64,000 nt of DNA. Source: Yoonia sp. F2084L (GTDB taxonomy: Bacteria; Pseudomonadota; Alphaproteobacteria; Rhodobacterales; Rhodobacteraceae). Positions within the stretch are counted from its first letter, which is position 1. Each line of letters begins with the position of its first letter. The notes under the pieces were generated by a model, which was not told the origin of the DNA, did no database searches, and worked only from the letters and a program-made list of their open reading frames with translations. Of the stretch, positions 8,754 through 17,250 are shown in pieces. The position numbers and the translations under genes were made by a program. The stretch is taken from contig NZ_JALKAH010000004.1 in NCBI RefSeq assembly GCF_023015625.1, positions 400,045 to 464,044 of the forward strand. The letters run 5' to 3'.

Positions 8754-9473
8754 GTGTCAATTGTTCTTATTCTGGGCAGTGGCCCAAATGTGGTGGCCTG
8801 CCGCGATTGGCCGCGCGATCCATTTGATCGGATTATCGCGATCAATAACGCCTGGGCCGTGCGCCCCGATTGGGATGATCTGATCCATCCTGATGACTTT
8901 CCAGCAGAACGGATGCCGGTCGATATGACAGCCAGCCAGCGGATTATCCGCGCCGCGGACTATGTACCGCTGCAAAACACGCTTGGCGGGTTTGTCTATG
9001 CTGGTGGCACGATGGCGTTCACGGCGTCCTATTGGGCCTTGGCGGCGCTCAAGCCGCGCGTGATCGCCGTGTTGGGTTGCGATATGGTCTATGCCGGGGC
9101 CAGCAAGACTCATTTCTATGGCACAGGCACCGCCGATCCCTTGCGCGAGGATGTTACCTTGCGTTCACTTGAGGCAAAATCGGCCCGCCTGATGGCGATC
9201 GCGGCCCGTCAAAACTGCGCGATGGTGAACCTTTCAACCGATGAAAGCCGATTGATCTTTCCGCGCGGGACCCAAGACACTGTTGCGCAGGCAAAACCTG
9301 TCATACTCGATCAAGGCGCGATTGATGCGGCTTTGGCCGAGGAAACACGTTTGGATTACTATGTGCCGTCAGGCAAATACTGGAAAGAAGAAGACCGCTT
9401 TGATGTATCAGCCATCGATGCGCTGGATGCGCTTTGGCTTAAATCAGCCCTTCCGCTGCAAACAGGGTCTTAA
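8754..9473 (+). CDS. Rossmann-fold protein resembling GT42/DUF115 glycosyltransferases
   Basis: This 239-residue protein starts with a GTG preceded by AAAGGA. The N-terminus IVLILGSGPN, then IIAINNAW, and the later block VIAVLGCDMVYAG with HFYG, follow the pattern of bacterial GT42 sialyltransferases and DUF115/MptE-like proteins: a GxGPS-like nucleotide loop, a conserved Asn and a central GxD. I infer a nucleotide-sugar or pterin-type Rossmann enzyme, but the catalytic histidine cannot be assigned by eye. Its 3' end overlaps that of the convergent adenosine kinase gene by 35 bases. The upstream sulfotransferase is on the same strand. Confidence 0.5.
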   Translation: MSIVLILGSGPNVVACRDWPRDPFDRIIAINNAWAVRPDWDDLIHPDDFPAERMPVDMTASQRIIRAADYVPLQNTLGGFVYAGGTMAFTASYWALAALKPRVIAVLGCDMVYAGASKTHFYGTGTADPLREDVTLRSLEAKSARLMAIAARQNCAMVNLSTDESRLIFPRGTQDTVAQAKPVILDQGAIDAALAEETRLDYYVPSGKYWKEEDRFDVSAIDALDALWLKSALPLQTGS

Positions 9474-10428
9474 GATCCGCCTTGGGGCGCGGCCCGATGT
9501 GTCCAATCACTTCTGCTGCCGCAACAACCCCCATACGCCCGCAAGTTTCAAGCGATTGACCGGTTGTGAACCCGTAAAGGAACCCTGCCGCAAACTGATC
9601 ACCCGCGCCGGTCGCATCGACAGGCACAACCTTTTGCACCGGGACTTCAATCCGTTTATCGCCTTGAAGCAAAATCACCGGATCGCCTGAACACGTACAA
9701 ACAACGGTTTCACAGACGGCACTGGCCTGAGCGAGTGCGGCTGACAAATCGTCCGTTTCATAAAGCGTGGTCCATTCGGCAGCATTGCCAAGAACGAAAT
9801 CCATTTCTTCTGCCACCAAGCGTTGAAAGTCGGCACGGTGCCGGTCTGCACAGAACGGATCGGACAAGGTAATACCAGAGCGCCCACCGGCCGCACGCAT
9901 GGATTGCGCAGCAGCAGTGAATGCGGTTTTGCCGTCTGGTTTGTCGAACAGATACCCTTCAAGAAAGAGTATCTTGCCGCCATCAAACAATGCCTCGGAC
10001 ACATCAACCTGTCCCAAATCCGCACCTGCGCCCAGATAGGTGTTCATCGAGCGTTCGCCATCAGGCGAGACGAAGATCATCGAACGGGACGTAGGGGCCG
10101 CTGCTACGGCGGAGGGTGGATTTGGAAAAGCCGTTCCTGCGTCCTCCATGCCCTTGGCGTAAAACCGGCCCAGCGCGTCATCCTTGACCTTGCCGATGAA
10201 TGCGGTCGACAGGCCCAGACTGCCCAAACCTGCGATCGTATTTGCAACCGATCCACCGGGGGTTTCGGTCCGGTCAGTCATCGCGCCGTAAAGCACCTCG
10301 GCCCGGTCCCGTTCGACCAGTTGCATGATGCCTTTTTCGATCCCCATGTGATCAAGGAATGTATCGGCGGCATGTCCAATCACATCGACAATTGCATTGC
10401 CGATGCCGATGACGTCGTAATTACTCAT
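9439..10428 (-). CDS. Adenosine kinase (PfkB family sugar kinase)
   Basis: This 329-residue protein belongs to the PfkB/ribokinase fold. It has the N-terminal GNAIVDVIG and the glycine-rich TPGGSVANTIAGL motif for substrate binding, and the C-terminal DATGAGDQFAAGF motif with the catalytic base and anion hole. The sequence type is that annotated as adenosine kinase in alphaproteobacteria, making AMP from adenosine for purine salvage; other nucleoside kinases of the family cannot be excluded. The ATG at 10428 overlaps the nth stop by ATGA, so the two are translationally coupled. Confidence 0.88.
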   Translation of the reverse strand: MSNYDVIGIGNAIVDVIGHAADTFLDHMGIEKGIMQLVERDRAEVLYGAMTDRTETPGGSVANTIAGLGSLGLSTAFIGKVKDDALGRFYAKGMEDAGTAFPNPPSAVAAAPTSRSMIFVSPDGERSMNTYLGAGADLGQVDVSEALFDGGKILFLEGYLFDKPDGKTAFTAAAQSMRAAGGRSGITLSDPFCADRHRADFQRLVAEEMDFVLGNAAEWTTLYETDDLSAALAQASAVCETVVCTCSGDPVILLQGDKRIEVPVQKVVPVDATGAGDQFAAGFLYGFTTGQSLETCGRMGVVAAAEVIGHIGPRPKADLKTLFAAEGLI

Positions 10429-11069
10429 AGGTTTTTGTCCTCAAACATACAAAGATCGCGGATCAAACAAGCCGCGCATTTAGGTTTTCGCGCCACGCAG
10501 ATGTAGCGGCCATGCAGTATCATCCAATGATGTGCATGAAGTTGAAAATCAGCTGGTATATGATCCTCAATCGCGCGTTCCACCGCATCCACGTCCTTAC
10601 CGGGTGCTACACCACTGCGGTTACCAAAACGGAAAATATGGGTGTCGACAGCTTGCGCGGGCTGGCCCCACCACATGTTCAGGACGACATTGGCCGTCTT
10701 GCGGCCCACACCAGGTAGCGATTGCAAGGCGGCGCGGGAGTTCGGCACCTCACCACCATAGTCATCGACCAAAATCTGGCTCATCTTGATGACGTTTTTC
10801 GCCTTTTGACGGAACAGGCCAATGGTCTTGATATGTTCGGTCACGCCTTCAAGCCCCAGATCGAGCATCTTTTGCGGCGTGTCGGCAATTTTGAATAGTT
10901 CACGGGTCGCCTTGTTCACGCCAGCATCTGTGGCCTGCGCGGATAAAGCGACAGCCACAACAAGCGTGTAGACGTTCACATGTTCCAATTCGCCCTTCGG
11001 TTCCGCCTCGGCGGCCTGAAAGCGCGTAAAAATCTCGCGAATGGTATGATAATCAAGCTGTTTTGCCAT
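10425..11069 (-). CDS. nth: Endonuclease III
   Basis: This 214-residue DNA repair glycosylase/AP lyase removes oxidised pyrimidines. The helix-hairpin-helix LPGVGRKTANVV contains the catalytic lysine, and the essential aspartate is in AVDTHIFR about 20 residues later. The C-terminal cluster loop has C-x6-C-x2-C-x5-C, the ligands of the [4Fe-4S] cluster. The start MAKQLDYH at 11069 fits the usual length; the open frame extends 12 codons further without support. It heads a two-gene operon with adenosine kinase. Confidence 0.96.
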   Translation of the reverse strand: MAKQLDYHTIREIFTRFQAAEAEPKGELEHVNVYTLVVAVALSAQATDAGVNKATRELFKIADTPQKMLDLGLEGVTEHIKTIGLFRQKAKNVIKMSQILVDDYGGEVPNSRAALQSLPGVGRKTANVVLNMWWGQPAQAVDTHIFRFGNRSGVAPGKDVDAVERAIEDHIPADFQLHAHHWMILHGRYICVARKPKCAACLIRDLCMFEDKNL

Positions 11070-11164
11070 GCGAACCCGTATGCCTTGAAGGGCATGAGGG
11101 AGCAAGCGTCAGATGCGCAATTTCCGGGTCGCACTGCGGGGCGGTTGCCCCTAATTTGAACGGT

Positions 11165-12019
11165 ATGGAACAGACAGAGACATATCACTACCAAGTCATG
11201 CGCCGCGCTATCGAAGCGATTGATGCCGCAGGCGACGAACCGCAAACGCTGGCTGATCTTGCCACCGACATGAACATGAGCCCTGCGCATTTTCAGCGGC
11301 TTTTTTCGACGTGGGTTGGTGTGTCCCCCAAACGCTATCAGCAGTATCTGACTTTGTCCCACGCCAAGACGTTGCTCCGGGACCGGTTCACGACCTTGGA
11401 AACAGCACATGCGGTTGGGCTGTCCGGCAGCGGGCGCTTGCATGACCTTTTCGTGCGGTGGGAAGCAATGAGCCCCGGCGACTATGCCCGCGATGGGGCA
11501 GACCTCACGATTTTCTGGGGATGGTTTGAAAGCCACTTTGGCCCCGCGATGGTCATGGGCACGGATCGCGGCATCTGCGGGTTGGCCTTCGCCGCTGAGG
11601 CAGGACCAGAACCCGCGATGGCAGACCTTCAGTCACGCTGGCCCAAGGCATCATTCGTCGAAGACCCCGCCTTCCTGCGCCCATGGGCCCAGGCCGCGCT
11701 TGGCATGACCGGCGAAACCAAGCTGCATATGATTGGTGCACCGTTTCAGTTGAAGGTTTGGGAGGCGCTGCTGACCATTCCGTCAGGGCATGTCACCACC
11801 TACTCCGAGATCGCACAATCCATCGGCAATCCAAAGGCCGTGCGCGCCGTTGGCACCGCCGTCGGGCGCAACCCGGTCAGTTGGCTGATCCCGTGCCACC
11901 GCGCCCTGCGCAAATCTGGCGCTTTGGGCGGCTATCATTGGGGTCTGCCGGTCAAGCGCGCGATGCTCGCGTGGGAGTCTGCGCGGGCGGATGCGCAAAT
12001 CGAAAATGTCGTAAAATAG
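11165..12019 (+). CDS. Ada-like protein: AraC-type HTH fused to O6-methylguanine-DNA methyltransferase
   Basis: This 284-residue protein has an AraC-type helix-turn-helix in the first 100 residues and a methyltransferase domain at the C-terminus. The active site IPCHRAL, near residue 243, carries the acceptor cysteine. The N-terminal methylphosphotriester (Cys4 zinc) domain of E. coli Ada is absent, so the protein repairs O6-alkylguanine and may bind DNA, but classic activation by phosphotriester repair is unlikely. The start MEQTETYHY at 11165 is chosen from the domain edge. It is divergent from nth, another repair gene. Confidence 0.92.
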   Translation: MEQTETYHYQVMRRAIEAIDAAGDEPQTLADLATDMNMSPAHFQRLFSTWVGVSPKRYQQYLTLSHAKTLLRDRFTTLETAHAVGLSGSGRLHDLFVRWEAMSPGDYARDGADLTIFWGWFESHFGPAMVMGTDRGICGLAFAAEAGPEPAMADLQSRWPKASFVEDPAFLRPWAQAALGMTGETKLHMIGAPFQLKVWEALLTIPSGHVTTYSEIAQSIGNPKAVRAVGTAVGRNPVSWLIPCHRALRKSGALGGYHWGLPVKRAMLAWESARADAQIENVVK

Positions 12020-12125
12020 GCAAAACCCTGCTGGTCGCGGGGCCGTTATTGGATATCATGGGGGAAATGGGCATAAGCTGACCCATCGAACAGGTGCAAT
12101 TTGCGCACCCATACAAAATGGAACC

Positions 12126-12788
12126 ATGACCATGACAATTAAGAAATTTCCCCTCGTGCTGGCCGCTGCATCGCTGACATTCGTTGCTGCCTGTGACCCA
12201 GCGGGCCCGAACCAGATGCAAAACACCCAGCAAGGCGCGCTGATTGGCGCAGGCGCAGGTGCCGTCTTGGGTGCACTGACTAACAATGACGGCAGTGTGC
12301 GCGAGCGCAACCAGGCAGCGCTGATTGGTGCGGCCCTGGGTGCAGGCGTTGGTGCGGGCGTTGGTAACTCGCTTGACCGTCAAGCAGAAGAGCTGCGTCG
12401 CGCGCTGCGCAATGATGTGGGTGTGTCCAACAACGGAAACAACCTTGTTGTTGTCCTGAGCCAGGACCTTCTCTTTGCAACAAACAGCACGCAGGTATCC
12501 AGAGTATCCCAGAACGAATTGCGGATCGTCGCGAATTCACTCAACCAGTATCCGAACACAACCGTGAACGTCATCGGCCACACTGACAACGTCGGTGATG
12601 CATCCTTTAACCAAGGGCTATCCGAGCGCCGTGCGCAGGCCGTGTCTGCGATCCTGTTGGGTGGTGGCGTATCACCAAACCGCATCCGCTCTATCGGTGC
12701 AGGCGAGAACAACCCGATTGCGTCCAACCTGAACGCCTCTGGCCGTCAGATGAACCGCCGGGTCGAGATTGTAATCACACCCAACTAA
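12126..12788 (+). CDS. OmpA-family lipoprotein with glycine-zipper region (YiaD-like)
   Basis: This 220-residue protein has a lipoprotein signal peptide ending in the lipobox FVAAC, so the mature form starts at the cysteine near residue 23. A glycine/alanine-rich zipper (GALIGAGAGAVLGAL and a second similar segment) follows. The C-terminal 115 residues form an OmpA-like peptidoglycan-binding domain with NVIGHTDNVG, FNQGLSERRAQAV and NRRVEIVI. It is expected to tether the outer membrane to the cell wall. A second ATG two codons later is equally possible. A strong hairpin terminator follows. Confidence 0.92.
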   Translation: MTMTIKKFPLVLAAASLTFVAACDPAGPNQMQNTQQGALIGAGAGAVLGALTNNDGSVRERNQAALIGAALGAGVGAGVGNSLDRQAEELRRALRNDVGVSNNGNNLVVVLSQDLLFATNSTQVSRVSQNELRIVANSLNQYPNTTVNVIGHTDNVGDASFNQGLSERRAQAVSAILLGGGVSPNRIRSIGAGENNPIASNLNASGRQMNRRVEIVITPN

Positions 12789-12812
12789 GGGCTGCAAATA
12801 ATTAGTCCTGTG

Positions 12813-12845
12813 AAGGGGTTGCAGAGATGCAGCCCCTTTCTTGTT
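12813..12845 (+). terminator. Intrinsic terminator after the OmpA-family gene
   Basis: An 11-bp stem (12813-12823 with 12828-12838, one T-G wobble) closes a GAGA loop and is followed by CTTGTT. It starts 25 bases after the stop codon. Confidence 0.75.
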
Positions 12846-12859
12846 GAAGATGCCCATTT

Positions 12860-12880
12860 TTGGTCATATCATTTGACCAA
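12860..12880. promoter_or_regulatory. Inverted-repeat operator of a GntR/FCD regulator
   Basis: TTGGTCA at 12860-12866 and TGACCAA at 12874-12880 are perfect complements separated by 7 bases. The core TGGTC/GACCA is of the type bound by PdhR/LldR/FadR-group GntR regulators. It lies 19 bases before the start of such a regulator, which argues for autoregulation and against a start at 12860 inside it. Confidence 0.65.
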
Positions 12881-12898
12881 TCCAAGGCGGTTGGTCTG

Positions 12899-13666
12899 AT
12901 GCCATTTGAACCCATTCAGCAAGAAAAACTGTCGCACGGCGTCATTCGCCAGATCGAAGGGTTGATCCTGCGTGGCATCCTGCGCCCCGGTGAAAGACTG
13001 CCCTCTGAACGCGAGCTCAGCGAGCGAATGAGCGTGTCGCGCCCTTCTCTGCGTGAGGCGCTCGCGGATCTGCAAGACCGGGGTCTGCTAACCTCAAAGG
13101 CCGGAGCAGGCGTCTATGTGGCCGATGTCTTGGGCTCAGCATTTTCACCCGCGCTTGTGACCCTATTCGCGACGCACGATGAGGCCGTCTTCGACTACAT
13201 CAGCTTTCGCCGCGACATGGAGGGGTTGGCCGCAGAACGCGCGGCGCGTCTGGCCAGCGATACCGACCTCAAGGTTATCAATACGATCTTTAAAAGGATG
13301 GAGGCCGCCCACCAAAAGCGGAACCCGGCGGATGAGGCCCATCTGGACGCTGATTTCCATCTGTCGATCATTGAGGCAAGCCATAACATCATCATGCTGC
13401 ACATGATGCGGTCAATGTATGAACTGCTGCGCGAAGGCGTGTTCTATAACCGGACGATTATGTTCAAGCAGCGCATGACCCGTGACACGCTGCTGGACCA
13501 GCACCGCACGATCAACACCGCCTTGCAGAACCGCGATCCTGTTGGCGCACGCAAGGCGATTGAAGCCCATCTAAGCTTTGTTGAAGGGGCGCTATCAGAT
13601 CAGCAAAAGGCCGACCGGAATGAAGCGTTTGCGCAAAAGCGGCTAGAGCATGAGGTGGGGCGCTAG
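12899..13666 (+). CDS. GntR-family transcriptional regulator, FCD (FadR/PdhR-like) subgroup
   Basis: This 255-residue protein has a winged helix in the first 75 residues, with RLPSERELSERMSVSRPSLREAL as the recognition region, and an all-helical FCD ligand domain. Histidines and aspartates in DADFHLSI and later helices are typical metal-linked effector ligands; organic acids such as lactate or pyruvate are common effectors, but the effector here is unknown. MPFEPIQQEKLS at 12899 is the likely start. A perfect inverted repeat just upstream is its probable operator. No target operon is adjacent: the next gene is convergent and overlaps its stop by 4 bases. Confidence 0.88.
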   Translation: MPFEPIQQEKLSHGVIRQIEGLILRGILRPGERLPSERELSERMSVSRPSLREALADLQDRGLLTSKAGAGVYVADVLGSAFSPALVTLFATHDEAVFDYISFRRDMEGLAAERAARLASDTDLKVINTIFKRMEAAHQKRNPADEAHLDADFHLSIIEASHNIIMLHMMRSMYELLREGVFYNRTIMFKQRMTRDTLLDQHRTINTALQNRDPVGARKAIEAHLSFVEGALSDQQKADRNEAFAQKRLEHEVGR

Positions 13667-14403
13667 CCCTGATGCGACCCCCGGATCAATTCTGCCCAAA
13701 GCCAGATCGCAATAACCGTCTGCATCGCAATTCCGATCAGGACAAACGGGTGCATGATGCCCGCGTATTGGCTTAGAAATACTGCGATATTCCACAGCCA
13801 GTGCCAGATAATTAAAGGCCAAAGGTTGCCAATCCGCACCGCAATCGGTGCAAGATAGAACCCAACGAGCACTGCAAAAAGCACTTGCTGCGATGCGCCC
13901 GCCAACTCTTGGTCGCCCAAACCGTTGACCAGATGGAATGCGCCAAAAAGCACCGCACTAAGCGCCATTGCCTGTGGTAGTGTTAGCTGCGCCATAGCAC
14001 CGCGCAACAGGATCCCGCGGAAAAGAACCTCTTCCCCAAAGGCAACCAACAGCGGCGTGGTGATCAGCAGGAACAGAAAACCACCGCCCAAACTGCGCAG
14101 GTCGTTGAGCGTTAAGACATCGGTGAGGCTCCAACCTATCACGCCAAGCACGGCCCAAGACGGTAGAAGCCAGATCAAACCAGACCACCGCAAAGCACCA
14201 AAACCGACATGCCGCCAGCCAAAGTAACGCATCACAACCAAGCAACAGAAGACCACCGCGATGAGTTGAACCGGAAGCAATGCCGCCAAAGCGCCTTGGA
14301 TATCAGCTGGTGCTTCGGAGATTTGGAAAACATAAAAAGTGGCCGCTGCGATCAAGGCGGTATAAGCTGCCGTCGCCCATATCCCGAGCCTGAGGCTAGG
14401 CAT
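13663..14403 (-). CDS. CPBP family intramembrane glutamic protease
   Basis: This 246-residue membrane protein has about seven hydrophobic segments. The ABI/CPBP motifs are present: EEVLFRG for the catalytic glutamates and arginine, then GAFHLVNG, and HWLWN, whose histidines complete the active site. Family members cleave membrane substrates or process peptides; the substrate here is unknown. The ATG at 14403 has AGGAG at 14412-14416, 8 bases upstream; a TTG two codons earlier is less likely. Its 3' end overlaps that of the convergent FCD regulator by 4 bases. Confidence 0.88.
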   Translation of the reverse strand: MPSLRLGIWATAAYTALIAAATFYVFQISEAPADIQGALAALLPVQLIAVVFCCLVVMRYFGWRHVGFGALRWSGLIWLLPSWAVLGVIGWSLTDVLTLNDLRSLGGGFLFLLITTPLLVAFGEEVLFRGILLRGAMAQLTLPQAMALSAVLFGAFHLVNGLGDQELAGASQQVLFAVLVGFYLAPIAVRIGNLWPLIIWHWLWNIAVFLSQYAGIMHPFVLIGIAMQTVIAIWLWAELIRGSHQG

Positions 14404-14465
14404 CGTCAAAACTCCTGCACTGCGCCCCGTTTGGTAGTGTCAAAGACCACCCTGCCCCTGTCAAC

Positions 14466-14503
14466 GAAAAAGCCCAACTGCGGATTGCGCAATCGGGCTT
14501 TCA
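14466..14503 (-). terminator. Terminator of the F0 ATP synthase operon
   Basis: Read on the minus strand, AAAGCCC and GGGCTTT form the base stem and are followed by TTTCG. The loop contains a second self-complementary element (GATTGCGCAATC). It lies 22 bases after the atpF stop. Confidence 0.7.
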
Positions 14504-14524
14504 AATCTTAGTTTGCAAAAAGGC

Positions 14525-15085
14525 CTAGTGCAGTTTTTCACCAACCGTCGCGATAGAATCGTCGATCAAAGCACCGGCAGATTTTGCGTCCATCTGCTTG
14601 GCGATCACGTCTTTGGCGGCACCAACAGCAACGGCAATGGCTTGATCGCGGACTTCTTTTACAGCCGACGCCTCAGCGCTTGCGATCTGGTCTTCAGCAG
14701 CAGCAAGGCGGCGCGTGATGGATTTGGCGATATCTTCCTTTGCAGCAGTTGCCGCATTGGTTGCCTCTTCTTTGGCGGCGGCAACGATGCGCGCGGATTG
14801 CTCCTGCACTTCTTTTTGCTTTCGCTCGTAGCTGGCCAGCAACGACTGTGCTTCTTCGCGAAGCGCCTTGGCTTCATCTAACTCGGCTTTGATGCTGTTT
14901 GCGCGCTTGTCCAGCATGCCACCGACAAGGCCAGGGACCTTGAAGTACAACAGGATGCCGATGAAGATTGCAAAGGCGATCGTGACAACGAAGTCGGTGT
15001 TCGCTAGCGAAAAGAACGGTTTGTCACCAGCGGCCAGCGCAGGGCTTGCCGCAATGGCGAAAAGGGATGTGAGCATTACACGCAT
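14525..15085 (-). CDS. atpF: F0F1 ATP synthase subunit b
   Basis: This 186-residue protein has a signal-like N-terminus (MRVMLTSLFAIAASPALA), one membrane span around residues 30-50, and a long charged, alanine-rich coiled coil. It forms half of the peripheral stalk that holds F1 against the c-ring. The N-terminal signal-like segment is common in this subunit in Rhodobacterales. It is last in the F0 operon, 4 bases after atpX, with which it presumably makes a b/b' heterodimer. Confidence 0.95.
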   Translation of the reverse strand: MRVMLTSLFAIAASPALAAGDKPFFSLANTDFVVTIAFAIFIGILLYFKVPGLVGGMLDKRANSIKAELDEAKALREEAQSLLASYERKQKEVQEQSARIVAAAKEEATNAATAAKEDIAKSITRRLAAAEDQIASAEASAVKEVRDQAIAVAVGAAKDVIAKQMDAKSAGALIDDSIATVGEKLH

Positions 15086-15089
15086 GGTC

Positions 15090-15635
15090 TTATCCCTTCA
15101 TCCGCGCGGTGACCGCAGCGGTAATCGTTTTTGCGTCAGCAGTGCCACCCATGGCCGCAACCAATTCCTTGGCTGTGTCCTTGGCGACTTGCGTGACGCT
15201 TTTGACTGCACCGGCGCGAATTTCGCCAATGGCTGCTTCGCTTTCGGCTGTTTTGGCGGCGATCTGCGCATCGGCTTTCTGAAGCTCGACATCCAGTTCC
15301 GCCTGAATTTCTGCTTTCGCCTCGGCCACGATCTTTTGGGCTTCCGCGCGGGCATCCAGAAGGGCTTGGTCATAGGCAGCTTCGGCTTCGGCTGCTTTGT
15401 TCTTGAGCTCTTCGGCTGCGGCAATATCATTTGTGATCGTGCCAGAGCGTTCGGCCAGAACCGCACCAATGCGGGGCAGCGCGATGCGGGACATCACAAA
15501 GTAGATAGCGATCAGCGTAACCAGCAACCAGAAAATCTGGTTCGGCATCCAATCTGCGCAAAGTTGCGGCATGCCAAGGGCGGAACCCCCTGCATCAACG
15601 CATACTCCTGCGGCGTCTGTTGTTTCTGTTGCCAT
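15090..15635 (-). CDS. atpX: F0F1 ATP synthase subunit b'
   Basis: This 181-residue protein has one membrane span near residues 30-52 ([19 protein letters not shown]) and a long alanine/glutamate-rich coiled coil. It is the second, b' type of stalk subunit found in photosynthetic bacteria and their relatives, where b and b' form a heterodimer. The cytosolic coiled coil ends in the AAVTARMKG tail. A strong hairpin (15667-15690) lies between atpE and this gene, and may set its level relative to the c subunit. The ATG at 15635 gives the normal length. Confidence 0.94.
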   Translation of the reverse strand: MATETTDAAGVCVDAGGSALGMPQLCADWMPNQIFWLLVTLIAIYFVMSRIALPRIGAVLAERSGTITNDIAAAEELKNKAAEAEAAYDQALLDARAEAQKIVAEAKAEIQAELDVELQKADAQIAAKTAESEAAIGEIRAGAVKSVTQVAKDTAKELVAAMGGTADAKTITAAVTARMKG

Positions 15636-15666
15636 GATGGCCCCCGAATACCTTGAATGTTTACCC

Positions 15667-15690
15667 GGTGGTCGCGGTTACGCGACCACC
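15667..15690 (-). promoter_or_regulatory. Strong stem-loop between atpE and atpX
   Basis: GGTGGTCGCG and CGCGACCACC are perfect 10-bp arms around a 4-base loop (GTTA on the plus strand). It lies 26 bases after the atpE stop. There is no T-tract, so an RNA stability or processing element is more likely than a terminator; it would favour the c subunit, needed in about ten copies, over b and b'. Confidence 0.6.
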
Positions 15691-15715
15691 AAGCCGTAAG
15701 GATATGGGTGTGCTA

Positions 15716-15946
15716 TTAGCCGCCGACCGCAAACATAAGCAGAAGTGCGACAAGGAACGAAAAGATCCCCAAAGCTTCGGCAAATGCCAGACCGATAAAC
15801 AATGTTGCTGTTTGACCAGCAGCAGCAGATGGGTTGCGCAATGCGCCAGCCAGGTAGTTGCCTGCGACTGTACCAACACCGATAGCGGCAGCGCCACAAC
15901 CGATAGCTGCGAGACCTGCGCCGATGTGTGCGAGTTGACCTTCCAT
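15716..15946 (-). CDS. atpE: F0F1 ATP synthase subunit c
   Basis: This 76-residue hairpin membrane protein forms the proton-driven c-ring. Helix 1 carries the glycine-rich packing motif ([17 protein letters not shown]) and helix 2 has the ion-binding glutamate in [11 protein letters not shown]. The length and sequence are typical of alphaproteobacteria. It lies between atpB and atpX on the minus strand, flanked on both sides by inverted repeats (15667-15690 downstream and 15979-15999 upstream), which suggests tuned expression. Confidence 0.97.
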   Translation of the reverse strand: MEGQLAHIGAGLAAIGCGAAAIGVGTVAGNYLAGALRNPSAAAGQTATLFIGLAFAEALGIFSFLVALLLMFAVGG

Positions 15947-15978
15947 GAGTATTTCTCCTTACGATTGGAAGTTAATTG

Positions 15979-15999
15979 TAGGGTGGGTGAAACCCACCG
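15979..15999. repeat. Short palindromic repeat (GTAGGGTGGGT type) between atpB and atpE
   Basis: GGTGGGT and ACCCACC form a 7-bp stem around GAA. The flanking GTAG and the core resemble the two perfect palindromes at 18795-18824 and 25344-25369, so this looks like a diverged member of the same dispersed family. It ends 3 bases before the atpB stop codon. Confidence 0.5.
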
Positions 16000-16002
16000 T
16001 CG

Positions 16003-16749
16003 TTAGTGTGCGGGGTGCAGCGCGTCTTTCAGGTAGACGCACGTCAGAATTGTGAAAACATAGGCCTGGATACCGCAAACCAGCACCTCAAGCCCGTAGA
16101 TTGCGACGATGCCAAAGATCGCGACAGGGCTGACCAGTGTCAGGGCAGCAAAGCCCGCGAACACCTTCAGAACCGCGTGACCCGCCATGATGTTACCTGC
16201 CAAACGAATAGAGTGGCTGACAGGGCGCACGAAGTAAGAAATAACCTCGATCACCGCAATGATCGGGCGCAGAATTGCAGGCGCATCAGACATCCAGAAC
16301 AGGCCGAGGAACGCTGGGCCATTCTTGACGAAACCAAGGATCGTGACCGCGAAGAACACACCGAAACCAAGGATCGCTGTGACAGCGATCATCGAGGTTG
16401 GCGAATAGGACATCGGGATCAGCGCAAGGTAGTTCGAGAACAGGATGAACAGGAACAGCGTCATAATGTATGGGAAATACCGCAGACCGTCTTTGCCACA
16501 TACGTCCTCGACCATCTTGTAGATAAAGCCGTAGATCAGTTCACCGATGGATTGCAAACGTGTCGGGATCACAGCGCGGCCGCGGCTGCCCAAGACGAAA
16601 ACGGCGACAATCGCTGCAAGTGCGATGACCATCCAAACCGTCAGGTTGGTAACTGTGTACCAATGTACGGGACCGTTCCCGAACAGCGGCTCAACGATAA
16701 ACTGGTCAAGCGGATGGAATACCAGACCACCTTCTTTTTCTTCAGCCAC
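16003..16749 (-). CDS. atpB: F0F1 ATP synthase subunit a
   Basis: This 248-residue integral membrane protein forms the proton half-channels next to the c-ring. The essential arginine is in [16 protein letters not shown], and five to six hydrophobic segments follow the N-terminal [17 protein letters not shown] at 16749 is chosen: it overlaps the end of atpI by 8 bases and has AAGGG about 8 bases upstream. A GTG three codons earlier is the alternative. It is the second gene of the F0 operon. Confidence 0.95.
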   Translation of the reverse strand: MAEEKEGGLVFHPLDQFIVEPLFGNGPVHWYTVTNLTVWMVIALAAIVAVFVLGSRGRAVIPTRLQSIGELIYGFIYKMVEDVCGKDGLRYFPYIMTLFLFILFSNYLALIPMSYSPTSMIAVTAILGFGVFFAVTILGFVKNGPAFLGLFWMSDAPAILRPIIAVIEVISYFVRPVSHSIRLAGNIMAGHAVLKVFAGFAALTLVSPVAIFGIVAIYGLEVLVCGIQAYVFTILTCVYLKDALHPAH

Positions 16750-17074
16750 GTGCGTCACCCTTTTCTTTCGCAGCTTCAAGCTGCTTACGTTGGACCTCTT
16801 TGGCGGATCGCATCATGGTCAAAACACCAGCCGCGAGGCCAAAAAATATGAACAGCACCAGGAAAATCGGGGTTGTGCCCAAAAGGGTGTCGATCCCGTA
16901 TCCGATGCCAAAACCAATCCCAAGACCGGCTACAAGCTCTATCACCATCCGCCAGGCAAGCTGTGCCTGAGAATAATGCTCTTCTGAATGGTGCTTTACC
17001 TCGTCCGGCTCTTTGAGCGCCGCGATTTTCGCTTCAAGTGCCTTGAGGCGGTCAGCGTCATGCGGATCAGACAT
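16742..17074 (-). CDS. atpI: ATP synthase protein I (AtpI)
   Basis: This 110-residue protein has a charged N-terminus with a short coiled coil ([14 protein letters not shown]), then two glycine-rich membrane spans ([16 protein letters not shown] and [15 protein letters not shown]). AtpI proteins assist c-ring assembly or Mg transport linked to ATP synthase. It heads the F0 operon, and its last 8 bases are shared with atpB. The start MSDPHDAD at 17074 has AAGGG about 10 bases upstream. Confidence 0.88.
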   Translation of the reverse strand: MSDPHDADRLKALEAKIAALKEPDEVKHHSEEHYSQAQLAWRMVIELVAGLGIGFGIGYGIDTLLGTTPIFLVLFIFFGLAAGVLTMMRSAKEVQRKQLEAAKEKGDARG

Positions 17075-17250
17075 CGGTTTGCACCCTTCACAAGGTTGGG
17101 CTTGGTCTATGATCTGCCCCATTTAGAGTCAAGCGCGCGTAGTGATCATATTATACCTATATTATCAAAGACTTACCGCTATGATGACCGGCGGAACCTA
17201 TGGCGAATGACGCACAAGACGGGCAAAGAGATGTTCAACCAAATGGTTGA

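Noticed and set aside
12860..12898. An upstream start for the FCD regulator at 12860
   Set aside because: It would place the perfect inverted-repeat operator within the coding region. The family start is at 12899.
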